A stretch of 64,000 bases of DNA from Avichristensenella sp031550535 (GCA_031550535.1 JAVBOM010000017.1:56239-120238); one strand, 5' to 3'. Counted from the stretch's first letter, positions 33,618-42,560 are shown. Made by a program: numbers and translations. The notes: generated by a model not told the origin, from the letters alone.

Positions 33618-35374
33618 CCCTCCGGAAACTGCATGTGATCGATATATTTCTCCATAAAGAAGGCGTTTGTCCCGAGCGGGATTTCCCGCGCGCGGACGGC
33701 AAGCGCGGCCGCCTCCGCGCGCGCCGCGCGGGACAGCAGCATCATCGCCGCGCCGGACAGCGCCAGATTGCCCGCCGCGCGCGTTTTGTGGGTGAGCGCG
33801 CGCGGGATCAGCCCGATGGCCGCCGCGTCCTCCGGGTCAATGGCGCTGCCGAACCCGCCGGCCAAGCACACTTCGTCCACCGCTTCGGCCGTCATGCCCG
33901 CCTCGTGCAGCAGCGTGTCGATGCCCGCCGCGATGGCGGCCTTGGCGAGCTGCACCTCGCGGATGTCGCGGGCGGTGAGCAGCACGCCGCTGTCGCCCAG
34001 GTGCACGGCGGCGGGGATTTTTTCCGGAACGCCTTCTGTGGCGGGCAATCCTTGGCTTCCCACCGCTGGGGACATGTTGTCCCGCGTTTCCATCAAATCC
34101 GCCAAGGGGTGCGAATCCGCTTGTAGTGCGCCGGTTTCGTCCAGCGCGCCGCATGTGAGCAACGCGCGCACGGCGCTGATAAGCCCTGTGCCGCAGATGC
34201 CGCGCGCAGACACGCCGCCGATCGTTTCGATGCGGAGATCACCCGCCGCAAGGCTGACGCGGCAAATCGCGCCTTCCGCCGCCGCCATGCCCATCTCGAT
34301 GGTCGCGCCCTCGAACGCCGGTCCGGCGGCCGTGGCGCAGCACAGCAGCGCGCCGTCCGCGAAGAGCGCCATTTCGCCGTTCGTGCCCACGTCAATCAGC
34401 AGCCGCGTGCCGCCCGGGCGCGCGATCCCGGCGGCGAGCATGCCGCAGGTGATGTCCGCGCCGACATACGCGCCCACGCAGCGCGGGAGGTACACCGGGG
34501 TGTCGCCGGGGAGCCGGGGGAACAGGGCGTCCGCGCGGCGTTCCTCGCCAAAAAGGCTTTCCGGCGTGAACGGCGAGACGCCGATGCCGTGCGGGTTCAG
34601 CCCGGTGAGCAGGTGCAGCATGGTCGTGTTGCCAGTGATGACGCCGCGAAGGACGCGATTTCCCACAGAGTTCCTTTCCCGGGCGGGCGTGTTTGCTTCC
34701 GCACTGTCTGCGGGGCTGCGGCTCCCTGCTAGATCCCTGCTGCTTGCCCAAACGCGCGCCTCCGCGTCATCCCGCGCGAGCATCAGCCCAGCCTCCCGCA
34801 GCGCGTCCGCCAGCAGTTCATTCAGCTGTTCCGCGATGGCACGATGCGGCGCATCCGGGCCGTGCGCGTCCGTGTAAGCGATCCGGCTCAGCACATCGGC
34901 CCCGAAAGCCGCCTGCCGGTTCGCCCCGCACCGCACGGCAAGCTGCGTCCCGCGCGGCAAATCATACAGCGTGAGCACCACGGTCGTCGTGCCGATGTCC
35001 ACGGCGAACCCGAGCGCGCCGTCCTCTTCGCCGTCGTAAGCCGGCAGGAGCAAGTCGCCCCGCGTCAAAACCGACGCGTCGTCTCGCGAAACAATCGCCT
35101 CGCAATCGCCGCGCAGACGGCAATAGCACGCGAGCCGCCGCGCAAAACCTGGAGCGGGCGGATCCATCGGCATCAGGCGAGACAGCAGGTCCCGCTCCAC
35201 ATCGCCCATACCGTCCGTAGGCCCCGCAATCCACAGCGCGCATTTGCCGCACGCGCCCGTGCCGCCGCACGGCATCGCGAACGCCACGCCCGCGCGGCGC
35301 AGCGCGCCCGCAAGCGGCGTTTCCGTGTCCGCGCGGAGGGTCTTGCCGCCGCGTATCGTCAAGGTATTCGTCAT
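33614..35374 (-). CDS. Corrinoid protein reductive activator (RACo-like, ASKHA domain)
   Basis: A 586-residue activator that would use ATP to drive one-electron reduction of inactive Co(II) corrinoid protein to Co(I). Residues 1-95 form a [2Fe-2S] ferredoxin with C36, C42, C45 and C83 or C85 (PCGGTGACGKC ... LACYC). The ASKHA nucleotide fold follows: FAVDIGTTTVVLTLYDL (near 124), ITGNTTMLHLL, LLIDVGTNGEMA and LAGGFGSAIDPEDAAAIGL. The C-terminal half matches DUF4445. A ~25-residue linker (AGSRSPADSAEANTPARERN) lies between segments. It overlaps the neighbouring genes at both ends, so the three are translated together. Confidence 0.92.
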   Translation of the reverse strand: MTNTLTIRGGKTLRADTETPLAGALRRAGVAFAMPCGGTGACGKCALWIAGPTDGMGDVERDLLSRLMPMDPPAPGFARRLACYCRLRGDCEAIVSRDDASVLTRGDLLLPAYDGEEDGALGFAVDIGTTTVVLTLYDLPRGTQLAVRCGANRQAAFGADVLSRIAYTDAHGPDAPHRAIAEQLNELLADALREAGLMLARDDAEARVWASSRDLAGSRSPADSAEANTPARERNSVGNRVLRGVITGNTTMLHLLTGLNPHGIGVSPFTPESLFGEERRADALFPRLPGDTPVYLPRCVGAYVGADITCGMLAAGIARPGGTRLLIDVGTNGEMALFADGALLCCATAAGPAFEGATIEMGMAAAEGAICRVSLAAGDLRIETIGGVSARGICGTGLISAVRALLTCGALDETGALQADSHPLADLMETRDNMSPAVGSQGLPATEGVPEKIPAAVHLGDSGVLLTARDIREVQLAKAAIAAGIDTLLHEAGMTAEAVDEVCLAGGFGSAIDPEDAAAIGLIPRALTHKTRAAGNLALSGAAMMLLSRAARAEAAALAVRAREIPLGTNAFFMEKYIDHMQFPEG

Positions 35375-36582
35375 GTGGATAATCCTCTGCTCCGGCGGTA
35401 TTCCTTGGGCGAAACGCCCGTGTTTTTGCGGAAAACCTTCGTGAAGTAGCTCTGGTCGCTGAACCCCGCGAGCCCCGCGATCTCGGCCAGCGGCAGCGAT
35501 GTTTCCGATAGAAGCGCCTTGCTCTTCTCCACGCGGACGCCGTTGACAAAGTCCGTGAACGGCATGCCCAGCGCGCCGCCCAGCTCGCGGCTGAGGTGGG
35601 AACGGCTCAGGTGCACCTCTGCGGCCACGTCGTCCAGCGTGACGCGCTCCGCGCAGTGCGCGCGCACGTAGGCGATCACCTTGTGCACAAGGTCGGCGTT
35701 TTTCACGCGCCCAAAGTCGAACACATAGCTAACAAAGCGGTAAAACACGGACGTCAGATACTGCGACAGCTCGTCCAGCGTGCAAAAGCGGTCAATTGCC
35801 TCGTCCGTGCGGCGGGTCTGGCCGAAAATCTGCCGCGCGTCCGCGCCGCCCTCGATGGCCGCGCGGGAAAACAGCACCACGAGGCCCTTCGCGTTGTCCC
35901 GGATGCGCTTGAAATCGCCGTCCTCGCTGAAGTAAAGCTGTCCGAGCAGTTGGTTGATCAGCTCGCGCGCGCCCTGGCGGTCGCCCTGCGTAATCATCCG
36001 CCGCAGCGCCTTCTCCAGCGCCAGGGGATAGCGGAAGCCTTCGCTCCCGGCGTCCGCTGTCGCCTGGTACAGCGCGTTGTGCAGCTCGGCCTGCGCGGCC
36101 CCGGCGGCCTCCACCTGCGCGGCGCTCCGCTCCGACAGAAACGCGCACAGCGCCGCCTGCAGCCGGGAGAGGCCCGTCACATCCTCCGGCGACTTGACGG
36201 GCACGGACGAAAGGCTGTCCGCGAGCGCCGCGCCGCCGTCCAGCAGGGCCAGCGTGTCGTCCAGCGAACCGATCACCAGCGGCCCGGTGACGACGGCCCA
36301 TTCCGCCCGCCCCTCCGCATAGACCGTGGACGCGATGAAGCCCAGCCCCAGCGGGCAGTAGTACACGTACAGCCCGTTCCAGCGGTCCGCCTCAAAGCTG
36401 CCGTATAGGTGCGTATTCCGGGGGTCGCACGGGCCGCCCGCGAGCGCGCAGCCGGCGCAGAAGGTGCAGTCCGCCTCCGGCAGAAACCCACGGCTGGCAT
36501 AATCAAGCACGCCTGCCTCAATCTGACAGGCGTGCGCCCATTGCAGGGCATAGTACACCGTTCTGCGCTGGGGATCGGACAT
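35371..36582 (-). CDS. PocR-domain AraC-family regulator
   Basis: A 403-residue regulator. The N-terminal ~170 residues are a PocR-type ligand sensor with a Cys-rich part (CTFCAGCALAGGPC near 40-53) and the Trp-Tyr-Cys-Pro-Leu-Gly segment (YVYYCPLGLGF). The C-terminal ~100 residues are the AraC DNA-binding domain (DVAAEVHLSRSHLSRELGGALGMPF ... AGFSDQSYFTKVFRKNTGVSPKEYR). PocR domains sense one-carbon or diol substrates in corrinoid pathways. The start at 36582 has GGGAGGGA upstream. It likely activates this operon; its own promoter lies at 36620-36648. Confidence 0.88.
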   Translation of the reverse strand: MSDPQRRTVYYALQWAHACQIEAGVLDYASRGFLPEADCTFCAGCALAGGPCDPRNTHLYGSFEADRWNGLYVYYCPLGLGFIASTVYAEGRAEWAVVTGPLVIGSLDDTLALLDGGAALADSLSSVPVKSPEDVTGLSRLQAALCAFLSERSAAQVEAAGAAQAELHNALYQATADAGSEGFRYPLALEKALRRMITQGDRQGARELINQLLGQLYFSEDGDFKRIRDNAKGLVVLFSRAAIEGGADARQIFGQTRRTDEAIDRFCTLDELSQYLTSVFYRFVSYVFDFGRVKNADLVHKVIAYVRAHCAERVTLDDVAAEVHLSRSHLSRELGGALGMPFTDFVNGVRVEKSKALLSETSLPLAEIAGLAGFSDQSYFTKVFRKNTGVSPKEYRRSRGLST

Positions 36583-36619
36583 GGTGATCGGTTCCCTCCC
36601 GTTGTGCGATACTACCCCA

Positions 36620-36648
36620 ATTGTAGCACGCGGGGAGTGGGTGTGCAA
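36620..36648 (-). promoter_or_regulatory. Promoter of the PocR-AraC/RACo/DUF2284 operon
   Basis: Minus strand TTGCAC, 17 bases, TACAAT, about 38 bases before the regulator's start. The upstream 100 bases hold AGAGGCTGCAGCCTCT, a perfect 16-base palindrome at 36709-36724. Confidence 0.7.
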
Positions 36649-36780
36649 AGGGGACGGTTTTGCATCCCAGGGCGACCCCATTCAGCGTGAACCAACTCCG
36701 GAGAGTTCAAGAGGCTGCAGCCTCTCGACTGTAATCAGACACAGCGGCATGTACGGCGCTGGGCCTCTCCCAGGGCGATT

Positions 36781-37443
36781 TCAAACGAAATCGCCCTGCT
36801 TTACGCCCCCCACGCAATACGCCAGCGCGGCGTCAGATGCCGTGGCCGCGTCGGACGTATAGCAGTCCGCGCCGATCTGGTCGCAGAACGCCTGCGTCAC
36901 CGGCGCGCCGCCGACCATGATTTTGACCTTCCCGGCCAGGTCGGACGCCTTGACCAGGTCCACCACATGCCGCATTTCGCCCATGGTCGTGGTGAGCAGC
37001 GCGGAGCAGCAGATGATCGCGGCGCTGTGCGCCCGTGCGGCCTCGATGAACGCCTCGGGCTCCACATTCGTCCCAAGGTCCACCATCTGGATGCCCTTGC
37101 CTTCCATCATCAGCTTCACGAGGTTCTTGCCGATGTCGTGCAGGTCGCCCTTCACCGTGCCGATGACCGCCACGCCGCGCGACTGGACGCCCGCCTCGGC
37201 CAGCGCGGGTTTGAGCACCTCGATGCCCTTGTTCATCGCGCGGGCGGCGACGAGCACCTCGGGCACGAACACCTCGTTCACCTTGAACTTTTCACCGATG
37301 ATGCCCATGCCGGCCAAAAGTCCGTCGTTTAGGATGCTCTCGGCGGGAACGCCCTCGTCCAGCGCCTGTTGAACGAGCGCCGCGACCTGCGCCGCCTTGC
37401 CCTTTTGAAGCTGCTCGCTGATGGTGGCCAGAATTTCAGACAT
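36781..37443 (-). CDS. Corrinoid (B12-binding) methyltransfer protein
   Basis: A 220-residue corrinoid carrier of the MtaC/MtbC/MttC type. An N-terminal helical cap (residues 1-85) precedes the Rossmann B12 domain, with the cobalt-ligand motif GDLHDIGKN at 99-107 (H102) and the later GGAPVT of the dimethylbenzimidazole pocket. It shuttles methyl groups between the UROD-type enzymes and another methyltransferase not seen here. AGGAGGA-like sequence precedes the ATG. It is 18 bases after the UROD gene on the same strand. A hairpin AGGGCGATTTC / GAAATCGCCCT spans its stop codon. Confidence 0.92.
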   Translation of the reverse strand: MSEILATISEQLQKGKAAQVAALVQQALDEGVPAESILNDGLLAGMGIIGEKFKVNEVFVPEVLVAARAMNKGIEVLKPALAEAGVQSRGVAVIGTVKGDLHDIGKNLVKLMMEGKGIQMVDLGTNVEPEAFIEAARAHSAAIICCSALLTTTMGEMRHVVDLVKASDLAGKVKIMVGGAPVTQAFCDQIGADCYTSDAATASDAALAYCVGGVKQGDFV

Positions 37444-37461
37444 GGTGATCCTCCTCAGGTA

Positions 37462-38466
37462 TTATTTGTAGTAAGACGCAACCGCCTCAAAGTACGCGTC
37501 GATATTCTCCCACGGGCTCATGGGCGGGATGTCGCAGCCGGAGGAGAGGATGAAGTTCGGGTGCTCCGGGCAGCATTCACCCAGGATGCGCAGCGTTTCC
37601 GCGCGGATGGAATCAGGCGTGCCGTTCAGAAACTGGCCCGCCGGGTCCACGTTGCCCATCGCGACGGTGTCCTTCGGAATGTGCGAAAGCATCTCCCGCA
37701 TGGAGATGGCGTTGCCGAAGTGATACGCGGCGCACCCGGTGGACAGGATGGAATCGATCATCAGGATGGTGTTGTTGCCGCAGTTGTGGTAGATGACGAG
37801 GAAATCGTCGTCCTGCGCGGCCTCCCTGATCTGCCGCACGTACGGCGCGGAGAACTCCTCGGCAAGGCCGGGGGAGAGCAGGCCGGTCAGCGGCTCCGCG
37901 AGCACCACGCCGTTCGCGCCTACGGACTTGTACGCGCGGATGTAATCGACCAGGAACGCGGTCGCCTTTTGCAGCACCGCGTGCACGGTTTCCGGCTCGG
38001 TCAGGCACAGGACCATCGCCTCGCTGACATCCAGCAGCCGCCCCGCCAGCGAAAACGGGCCGATCACGCCCGCGAACACCGGGCGGTCCGTTATCAGGCC
38101 GCACGCCTTGCCGATCGCGTCGACATACCGCCCCGTCCGCGCCGCGCCGACGCTGGGAACGGCCAGCGACTCCGCCGCCGAAAGATCGGGCACCAGCGCG
38201 CCGATCACGGTGGGCACCTCGTCATCCGAAAAGCGGATCTTGCTGCCGAACGCCTCCGCCTCCACGGACAGGTCCATCATGCTGACGCTCGCGAGCGAGT
38301 CTACGCGCGCGGCGATGCGGCGCATGCCTTCCGCCTGAAGCCCCGCGTCGCCGACAAGCTCCCGCACCGTTACGCTCATCAGCGAAACGGACGGGAAGGA
38401 GAGGATGGGCATCGTCTGCTTTGCCGGGCGCGCAATTTGCGCCTTAAGCCATGCGTTCATGTTCAT
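37462..38466 (-). CDS. UROD-family corrinoid methyltransferase (MtaA/MtbA-like)
   Basis: A 334-residue methyltransferase of the MtaA/MtbA branch. The zinc site looks intact: H227-x-C229 in YHNCGNN and C311 in ILSSGCDIPP. In methanogens these enzymes methylate coenzyme M; in Clostridia related proteins pass methyl groups to other thiols or tetrahydrofolate. It is first in the operon with the corrinoid protein and probably its direct partner. TGAGGTGG lies upstream of the ATG at 38466. Confidence 0.88.
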   Translation of the reverse strand: MNMNAWLKAQIARPAKQTMPILSFPSVSLMSVTVRELVGDAGLQAEGMRRIAARVDSLASVSMMDLSVEAEAFGSKIRFSDDEVPTVIGALVPDLSAAESLAVPSVGAARTGRYVDAIGKACGLITDRPVFAGVIGPFSLAGRLLDVSEAMVLCLTEPETVHAVLQKATAFLVDYIRAYKSVGANGVVLAEPLTGLLSPGLAEEFSAPYVRQIREAAQDDDFLVIYHNCGNNTILMIDSILSTGCAAYHFGNAISMREMLSHIPKDTVAMGNVDPAGQFLNGTPDSIRAETLRILGECCPEHPNFILSSGCDIPPMSPWENIDAYFEAVASYYK

Positions 38467-38606
38467 ACTTATAAATCCACCTCACTGAAAGGCATCATAC
38501 CGCAAACGCGCGGCAAAATCTTGCACGATCGTGCGGTTTTTGGGAATCCTATGGCCGTTTCGCAGCTTGCACACAGGGGTAAATTGTATTATCATGGACG
38601 CACGAG

Positions 38607-38764
38607 GCAGGGATTTCTTGCGAAAGCCCCTCGGTATTGTCGCGCTGTCCCTTCGAGCCATCGCTCTGTACCTCGGCGCATCTGCGGGTCGCTGTATCCG
38701 CCACTGGCGGCGCTTCCCTCCGGTGCCCTTGATGGCGCCCGGTTTTTTCAAATCAGCGCCGCCG
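38607..38764 (+). repeat. Long composite form of the dispersed element, copy 6
   Basis: Begins GGCAGGGATTTC-TTGC-GAAAGCCC and ends GATGGCGCCCGGTTTTTTCA + AATCAGCGCCGCC. About 85 extra bases between the hairpins carry the CGGTATTGTCGCGCTGT module and CCGCCACTGGCGG. It lies 5' of the reductase gene. The 140 bases to its left hold nothing else that I recognise. Confidence 0.75.
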
Positions 38765-38800
38765 TTTGCGAAAGATATGTCACGGGAAGGTGTGAAGCGG

Positions 38801-39808
38801 ATGCGGTACGGCATCTACGGCGCGGGGTCGCTCGGGATTGTGCTGGGGGCGTACCTTGGCAGGGCGGGCATTCCCGTCGATCTTATCAACCATAACCCGG
38901 AGCAGGTGCGGGCGTTGAACGCGTACGGCGCGCGGGTGGAGGGTACGGTCGCGATGACCGCCCCGGTACGCGCGCTGCTGCCGGAGGAAATGGAGGGCGC
39001 GTACGATGTGCTGTTCCTGATGACCAAGCAGCGGGACAACGCGCGGACAGTCGCATTTCTCGCGCCGTTTCTCGGCGATGCCGGCGTGCTCTGCACGCTA
39101 CAAAACGGTCTGCCGGAGCAGGGGCTTGCCGAGGTGCTCGGGCCGGAGCGCGTGCAGGGGTGCGTGGTGGAATGGGGCGCGGAACTTGTTTCACCGGGCG
39201 TTTCCCGCCTGACCTCCGCGCCGGATAGCCTGTCGTTCGGCCTGGGCAATCTGGCCGGGCGGAGCGACGCTATGCTGGAGGAGACGGCACGCCTGCTGTC
39301 CGCCATGTGCCCCGTGCGCGTGGAGGATAACTTCCTGGGCGTCCGCTGGTCCAAGCTCCTCATCAACGCGGCGTTCAGCGGCGTGTCCACGGTGCTGGGC
39401 GGTACGTTTGGCGAAGCGGCGAAGGACCCGCGCTCGCGCCGGTACGTGCAGGCGGCCATCAAGGAGTGCATCGATGTTGCGCGCGCGGAAGGCGTTGGGA
39501 TCGCGCCCGTGCAGGGCAAGGACATCGTTCGCCTGCTTGACTACAGCGGTCCGGTCAAGCGGTGGGTATCGTCCCAGATCATCCCCATCGCGATTAAAAA
39601 GCACGCGAACATCCGGGCCAGCATGCTGCAGGACATCGAAAAGGGCAAGCTGACCGAGGTGGACGCGATAAACGGCGCCGTGGCGGAGCATGGCCGAAAG
39701 CACGGAGTGCCAACGCCGGTCAACAGCCGGATCGCTCGGATTATCCACGAAATGGAGAAGGGGCAGTATGAGCCGTCGTTTGACAATGTGCAACGGCTTG
39801 AACAGTGA
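38801..39808 (+). CDS. Ketopantoate reductase family protein (PanE/ApbA-like)
   Basis: A 335-residue NADPH-dependent reductase. The Rossmann start is YGIYGAGSLGIVLGAYLGRAG (3-23), LFLMTKQRDN and CTLQNGLPEQ follow, and the C-terminal helical domain contains VRWSKLLINAAFSGVSTVLGG, with the family's conserved Lys and Asn. The frame is open well upstream through the repeat, but the ATG at 38801 has GGAAGG ten bases before it and begins at the Rossmann strand. True ketopantoate reductase or a related 2-keto acid reductase are both possible, since no panBC is near. It precedes the selenium cluster. Confidence 0.88.
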   Translation: MRYGIYGAGSLGIVLGAYLGRAGIPVDLINHNPEQVRALNAYGARVEGTVAMTAPVRALLPEEMEGAYDVLFLMTKQRDNARTVAFLAPFLGDAGVLCTLQNGLPEQGLAEVLGPERVQGCVVEWGAELVSPGVSRLTSAPDSLSFGLGNLAGRSDAMLEETARLLSAMCPVRVEDNFLGVRWSKLLINAAFSGVSTVLGGTFGEAAKDPRSRRYVQAAIKECIDVARAEGVGIAPVQGKDIVRLLDYSGPVKRWVSSQIIPIAIKKHANIRASMLQDIEKGKLTEVDAINGAVAEHGRKHGVPTPVNSRIARIIHEMEKGQYEPSFDNVQRLEQ

Positions 39809-39818
39809 CGCGAAAAGA

Positions 39819-39877
39819 GGTGGAGATTTCTTGCGAAATCCCCTTATGGCGCCCGATTTTTTATATCTGCGCCGCCG
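39819..39877 (+). repeat. Two-hairpin dispersed element, copy 7 (abuts a start codon)
   Basis: GGTGGAGATTTC-TTGC-GAAATCCC, then TTATGGCGCCCGATTTTTTA and TATCTGCGCCGCC. It ends three bases before the ATG of the desulfurase-like gene. Confidence 0.85.
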
Positions 39878-39880
39878 TCC

Positions 39881-40999
39881 ATGATCTATTTTGACAATGC
39901 CGCCACCACGCTGCACAAGCCGCCGGAAGTCGCCGACGCGGTCGCGCGGGCGGTCCGGACGTTCGGCGCGGCGGGGCGCTCGTTCTGCGCGCCGGGGATG
40001 GACGCGGCGCGCGCGGTGGAGACGGCCCGCGCGGCCGTGGCGGGGCTTTCGGGGGTGGATCCGTCAGCGGTGGCGTTCACATCCGGCGCGACGGAGAGCC
40101 TGAACCTTGTGCTGCAAAGCCTCGTGACCGGGCAGGACGCTGTCATCACGACCGTGCTGGAGCATAATGCCGTGCTCAGGCCGCTGTACCAGTTGGGCTG
40201 TCCGCTGTCGTTCATCCCGTGCGACGAGGAGGGCCGGCTGGACCTGTCCGGTCTCCGTGGACTCCTGCGTCGGGATACCCGCTTTGTGGTCTGCGGCCAC
40301 GGGTCGAACCTGCTTGGCAGCGTCGCGGATGTGGCCGCGCTCCGCGCGTTTTGCCGGGAGCATGGGCTTACGCTGATCCTGGACGCCGCGCAGACGCTGG
40401 GCGAAACGGCGGTGGACGGAAACGCGGCGGATGTGTTCTGCTTTAGCGGGCACAAGGGGCTGCTCGGCCCGCAGGGGACGGGCGGCATCATCGCGGGCGG
40501 CGCGCTGCCGTTTCGTCCCATAAAGACTGGCGGCACAGGGCAGGACGCCTTCGCGCCGCGCCAGCCGATGCGGATGCCGGACGCGTTCGAGGCGGGCACG
40601 CCCAACGCGCACGGGCTGGCGGGGCTGGCCACGGCCGCGCTGTTCATTGAGCGGGAAGGCGTCACGCGGATCGCGAACAAGCTGGAGGCGTTGACCGGGA
40701 AATTCCTGGACGGCGCGCGGGAGATTCCCGGCATCACGCTCTATGGGCCAAAGTCCGTGCCCGGAAGGCTGCCGGTCGTGGCGCTGAACGTGCGAGGGCT
40801 GGCGTCGGAGGACGTTTCCCTGCGCCTGTGGGAGGAGTACGGCATCGTGACCCGCGCGGGCAGCCACTGCGCGCCGCTGGCGCACCGCCGGTTTTGCACG
40901 GTGCGGCAGGGCATGGTACGGTTTTCATTCGGTTATTTCAATACGATGGAAGAGATCGGCGAGGGGCTTGACGCGCTCCGGGCGGTCGCGCGGGGGTAG
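39881..40999 (+). CDS. Class V aminotransferase, cysteine desulfurase/selenocysteine lyase-like
   Basis: A 372-residue PLP enzyme of the NifS/SufS/CsdB fold. Key residues are H95 (LEHNAVLRP), D168 (LILDAAQTLG), PLP-lysine K192 (FSGHKGLLGPQG) and catalytic Cys C330 (RAGSHCAPLAH, the SufS/selenocysteine-lyase type loop). The start MIYFDNAATT is canonical, so the ATG at 39881 is secure even though no Shine-Dalgarno is visible: the dispersed element occupies that position. Next to DUF3343, yedF, yqeC, yqeB and xdhC, it most likely delivers sulfur or selenium for maturation of a selenium-dependent molybdenum hydroxylase. Confidence 0.9.
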   Translation: MIYFDNAATTLHKPPEVADAVARAVRTFGAAGRSFCAPGMDAARAVETARAAVAGLSGVDPSAVAFTSGATESLNLVLQSLVTGQDAVITTVLEHNAVLRPLYQLGCPLSFIPCDEEGRLDLSGLRGLLRRDTRFVVCGHGSNLLGSVADVAALRAFCREHGLTLILDAAQTLGETAVDGNAADVFCFSGHKGLLGPQGTGGIIAGGALPFRPIKTGGTGQDAFAPRQPMRMPDAFEAGTPNAHGLAGLATAALFIEREGVTRIANKLEALTGKFLDGAREIPGITLYGPKSVPGRLPVVALNVRGLASEDVSLRLWEEYGIVTRAGSHCAPLAHRRFCTVRQGMVRFSFGYFNTMEEIGEGLDALRAVARG

Positions 41000-41002
41000 G
41001 GG

Positions 41003-41266
41003 ATGGAGCTGGTGTTGACGTTTTCCAGCACGCGCGGGTCCATCCAGGCGGAACGCTTGTTGCTGGACGGCGGCGTGGACGCGCGCGCGATGCCGCTGCC
41101 CTCGTCCATACGCGCGGGGTGCGGCATCGCGCTGCGGATCGCTCCGGAGGCGTTTTCCGCGGCGGAACGGCTGCTCGCGCCCGCCGTGCCGGTTGAAGGG
41201 GTATACGCGCGCGCCGTGGTGGACGGCGTGGCGATCTACACACCCTACGAGCGATGGACCCCATAG
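41003..41266 (+). CDS. DUF3343 putative Se/S carrier protein
   Basis: An 87-residue protein of the DUF3343 family. It has the conserved cysteine in SIRAGCGIALRI (residues 35-46) and an alpha/beta layout. The family occurs in selenium gene clusters next to a class V desulfurase and YedF and is proposed to carry selenium or sulfur on its cysteine. Three bases separate it from the desulfurase stop. The reading frame ends 30 bases before yedF. Confidence 0.82.
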   Translation: MELVLTFSSTRGSIQAERLLLDGGVDARAMPLPSSIRAGCGIALRIAPEAFSAAERLLAPAVPVEGVYARAVVDGVAIYTPYERWTP

Positions 41267-41295
41267 CGCATTACACAAACAATAAGGAGAGCACC

Positions 41296-41901
41296 ATGAT
41301 TACGCTGGACATGCGGGGCAGGCCGTGCCCCATCCCGGTTGTGGAGGCCAGGAAAGCACTAGCCGAGCACAGCGGCGAGGGAATTGCCGTGCTGGTGGAC
41401 AACACGGTGGCTGTGCAGAACCTGCGGCGCTTGGCGGAGGGCCTTGGCTGCCGCTTTGACCATCTGGCGGAAAGCGACGCCATGCATACGGTGCGCGTGT
41501 GGCCCGGGGATGGCGTGCCATTCGCGTTCACCACCATGCCGCGCGTGGCCCCGCAAGGCCCCTCTCGCGGCGCGACGGTGCTGATCGCGAGCGACGAGAT
41601 GGGGCGCGGCGGCGAGGAACTCGGACGCATCCTCATCAAGGGGTTTCTGTTCTCGCTGACGGAGCTGGCCGTCCTGCCGGACCGGGTGATCTTCCTGAAC
41701 GCGGGGGTCAAGCTGGCGTGCGAGGGTTCCACATCGCTGCCGGACCTTTTGTCGCTGGAGGAACAAGGGGTCATCATCCGCGCGTGCGGCACGTGCCTGA
41801 ACTATTACGGCCTCACGAACAAGCTGGCCGTTGGCGAGGTGACGGACATGCTGTGGATTGCGGAGGCGCTCACCTCAGCCGGGCGGGTCGTTTCCGTATG
41901 A
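41296..41901 (+). CDS. yedF: Selenium metabolism protein YedF
   Basis: A 201-residue two-domain protein. Residues 1-70 are a TusA-like domain with the CPxP motif (MRGRPCPIP, C11), and residues ~95-201 are a DsrE-like domain with a second conserved pair (CGTCLNYYG). This fusion is the YedF family, a sulfurtransferase-like factor found only with selenium use. AAGGAG precedes the ATG at 41296; the next gene overlaps its stop (ATGA). Confidence 0.92.
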   Translation: MITLDMRGRPCPIPVVEARKALAEHSGEGIAVLVDNTVAVQNLRRLAEGLGCRFDHLAESDAMHTVRVWPGDGVPFAFTTMPRVAPQGPSRGATVLIASDEMGRGGEELGRILIKGFLFSLTELAVLPDRVIFLNAGVKLACEGSTSLPDLLSLEEQGVIIRACGTCLNYYGLTNKLAVGEVTDMLWIAEALTSAGRVVSV

Positions 41902-42560
41902 CCACACTGACCGGGGCGCTGTCGCTGGCAAGCGGCGGGGTGGCGGCGTTCGTCGGCTGCGGGGGAAAGACCACGCTGGTCGCTCTGCTGGCGGAGGAAA
42001 ACCGGCACAAGTCCGTTCTCATCACCCCGACGACGAAAATGCTGCCAATGCAGGGCAGCGTCGGCGTATACCAGGCCGAGACCGGCAAGCTCACGTCGCT
42101 CCCGCCCGAGGCGCTGGCCAGGATCGTACCCATGTATGATTTGGCGCTGCTGGAGGCCGACGGGTCGCGCGGGTTGCCGCTGAAAGGCTGGCGGGCATAC
42201 GAGCCGGTCGTTCCGCCATACTGCACGCACACGATCGGCGTGGTGACGCTCGCCGCGCTCGGCTGCCCTGTGACGGAGGAAAACTGCCTGCGGCTGCCGG
42301 AGTTTGAGCGGCTGACCGGCATCGCGGCGGGCGAAACCGTGACGATCGCGGCGCTGACGCGGATGGTCTGCGGGGCGGAAGGCATGTTCCGCCAAAGCGC
42401 GGGCGCGGAGTATCTGGTGGTGAACGCTGTGGAGGACGAGGCGGCGGAAGCGCACGCGCGGGCATTGCTGCGCGGCATCCGCGCGGCGTACCCGGGCCGT
42501 TTCACGGCGACGCTGTATGGCAGCGCGCACCAAAACCGCTGGGAGATCGTGACGGGGTAG
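41898..42560 (+). CDS. yqeC: Selenium-dependent hydroxylase accessory protein YqeC
   Basis: A 220-residue protein with a P-loop-like N-terminus (VAAFVGCGGKTTLVALLAEE, residues 15-34), LITPTTKM, the LLEADGSRGLPLKGW block, and PEFERLTGI. This is the pattern of YqeC, an accessory factor of selenium-dependent molybdenum hydroxylases. Its exact reaction is unknown; nucleotide-dependent handling of the molybdenum cofactor is proposed. It overlaps yedF by four bases. Confidence 0.92.
   Translation: MTTLTGALSLASGGVAAFVGCGGKTTLVALLAEENRHKSVLITPTTKMLPMQGSVGVYQAETGKLTSLPPEALARIVPMYDLALLEADGSRGLPLKGWRAYEPVVPPYCTHTIGVVTLAALGCPVTEENCLRLPEFERLTGIAAGETVTIAALTRMVCGAEGMFRQSAGAEYLVVNAVEDEAAEAHARALLRGIRAAYPGRFTATLYGSAHQNRWEIVTG

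Noticed and set aside
36583..36780. Possible riboswitch upstream of the PocR-AraC regulator gene
   Set aside because: Only a 16-base palindrome and a hairpin across the previous stop codon are present. No cobalamin-riboswitch B12-box (GCCACTG) or other known aptamer core was found.
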